Assembly (NCBI GenBank): GCA_023423215.1
Contig: JAFAFZ010000582.1
Span: 1 to 6,218, forward strand
DNA: 6,218 nucleotides
Direction of reading: 5' to 3'
From: Actinomycetes bacterium
GTDB taxonomy: Bacteria; Actinomycetota; Acidimicrobiia; Acidimicrobiales; Microtrichaceae
Both the position numbers and the translations under genes were made by a program. The notes beneath the pieces are model-generated. The model was not told the DNA's origin, did not search any database, and was given only the letters and a program-made list of their open reading frames with translations. Below are positions 5,452 through 6,218 of this stretch, in pieces (the first letter of the stretch is position 1; every line of letters begins with the position of its first letter).

Positions 5452-6081
5452 ATGGGAGAGATCACCGTGACGGAGTTCGTGACGCTGGACGGCATCGCGC
5501 AGGCGCCGGGTGGACCGGACGAGGACACGACCAGCGGCTTCGAGTTCGGCGGGTGGCAGGCACCGCTGATCGACCCCACCTCGGGCGACGCGATGTTCGA
5601 GCGGGCCCAGCGGATGGATGCGCTGCTGCTCGGGCGCCGGACCTACGACATCTTCGCCGGCTACTGGCCGACCGCCCCCGCCGAGGTGCCCTTCACGAAG
5701 CTCCTCAACGAGGCGCCGAAGTACGTCGCGTCCCGCACGCTGTCGGACCCCCTGCCGTGGACGGGCACGAGCGTCCTGCAGGGCGAGCTGGCCGAGTCGG
5801 TGCGGGAGCTCACCACCCGTCACGAGCACGTGCACGTGATCGGCAGCCTGGACCTGGTGCAGTCGCTGCTGGCCGAACGCCTCGTCGACGAGGTCGAGCT
5901 CTGGATCTACCCGATCGTGCTCGGCGCCGGGAAGCGGGTGTTCGAGCCCGGCGCAGCCCCGACCGCGTTCCGGGTCACCGAGTCCGTGTCGTACCCGAAC
6001 GGCACGGTGAACCTGGTGCTGGCTGCCGACGGCGTCCCGCAGGTCGGCGACATGGCCGCCGACCAGCCGCAGCTCCGATAG
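5452..6081 (+). CDS. Dihydrofolate reductase family protein (RibD C-terminal domain type)
   Basis: A 209-residue stand-alone protein of the RibD-C/DHFR-like fold, presumably an NADPH-dependent reductase of unknown substrate in the cytoplasm. The family signature runs as expected. The first strand and loop are ITVTEFVTLDGIAQAPGGPDED (4-25). ALLLGRRTYDIFAGYWP (57-72) is the cofactor-side motif, followed by KYVASRTLSDP (90-100). HVIGSLDLVQSLLAERLVDEVELWIYPIVLGAGKRVF (128-164) is the characteristic C-terminal block. The final segment, about 193-209, is a non-conserved tail. The ATG at 5452 matches the usual family start. An ATG at 5332 would add 40 residues without family similarity and lacks a ribosome binding site. 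It is not a true DHFR (folA) by its overall pattern. No link to the van genes is visible. The strong stem-loop at 6138-6174 probably ends its transcript. Confidence 0.88.
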   Translation: MGEITVTEFVTLDGIAQAPGGPDEDTTSGFEFGGWQAPLIDPTSGDAMFERAQRMDALLLGRRTYDIFAGYWPTAPAEVPFTKLLNEAPKYVASRTLSDPLPWTGTSVLQGELAESVRELTTRHEHVHVIGSLDLVQSLLAERLVDEVELWIYPIVLGAGKRVFEPGAAPTAFRVTESVSYPNGTVNLVLAADGVPQVGDMAADQPQLR

Positions 6082-6137
6082 TCGCAGTCGGCAGGGCGCC
6101 GCCGTCGCCGCCGTCACGAGCTGCCCACCGTCGAAAG

Positions 6138-6174
6138 AGGGCGGATCTGGTCGCTCAGCGACCAGATCCGCCCT
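6138..6174. terminator. Strong stem-loop, probable (bidirectional) terminator
   Basis: AGGGCGGATCTGGTCGC (6138-6154) pairs perfectly with 6158-6174 over 17 bp around a 3-base loop TCA. It lies 56 bases after the stop of the RibD-like gene. No T-run follows on either strand, which is common for terminators in high-GC actinobacteria. It may also serve a convergent gene to the right of the window. Confidence 0.75.
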
Positions 6175-6218
6175 GATCCCCCCAGGTTTCCCCAGCCTGG
6201 GCGGGCTCGGGCGGGGGT
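6175..6218. other. Distal end of the window with a small inverted repeat
   Basis: CCCAGG (6181-6186) and CCTGGG (6196-6201) form a 6-bp stem with a 9-base loop, in a C/G-skewed stretch (C-runs then G-runs). No reading frame can be supported here. It may be a second termination structure or the end of a convergent gene. Confidence 0.3.

Noticed and set aside
5275..6117. Upstream extension of the 153-residue gene to 434 codons
   Set aside because: It runs antisense through the RibD-like gene. The strong ribosome binding site and MTYEV start at 5274 are decisive.
1..6218. Mobile element or genomic-island borders
   Set aside because: No transposase, integrase, terminal inverted repeats, tRNA or target duplications could be found, and base composition looks even throughout.

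Overview
The window is very GC-rich (about 70% by eye), with G/C-dominated third codon positions, several GTG starts and tightly packed genes. This suggests a high-GC actinobacterium; I cannot name the genus. I see no insertion sequence, integrase, tRNA, rRNA, CRISPR array or other sign of mobility.

Region 1 (1-1366, + strand) holds the 3' end of an OmpR/PhoB-type response regulator and, one base after its stop, a complete membrane histidine kinase. Both look like the actinomycete VanR/VanS pair. Region 2 (1415 to about 4009, - strand) is a three-gene operon read vanH, D-Ala-D-Lac ligase (vanA-type), vanX. It runs convergently towards the two-component system, with only about 45 bases between the stop codons. 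The three genes are packed tightly: vanH overlaps the ligase start by 53 bases, and vanX starts two bases after the ligase stop.

Together these genes form the core of high-level glycopeptide resistance. VanH reduces pyruvate to D-lactate, the ligase makes D-Ala-D-Lac, and VanX hydrolyses D-Ala-D-Ala, so peptidoglycan precursors end in D-Lac and no longer bind vancomycin. VanRS would switch the operon on. The ligase and VanX keep their catalytic residues at essentially enterococcal positions. VanH is the divergent member: its catalytic-loop segment is shortened and Asp stands at the position where Glu is expected. No vanJ, vanK, vanY, vanZ or vanW lies in the window.

Region 3 (4010-4131) is a divergent intergenic region with a 14-bp palindrome and repeated CGACA/TGTCG motifs, a candidate operator. 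It separates vanH from an unrecognised Arg-rich protein of about 217 residues (4132-4785, +). Region 4 (4813-5274, -) is an unrecognised soluble protein of 153 residues. Across a 177-base intergenic stretch lies a RibD-C/dihydrofolate reductase-like protein (5452-6081, +), followed by a very strong 17-bp stem-loop at 6138-6174. The last 44 bases hold a second small inverted repeat and no gene I can support.
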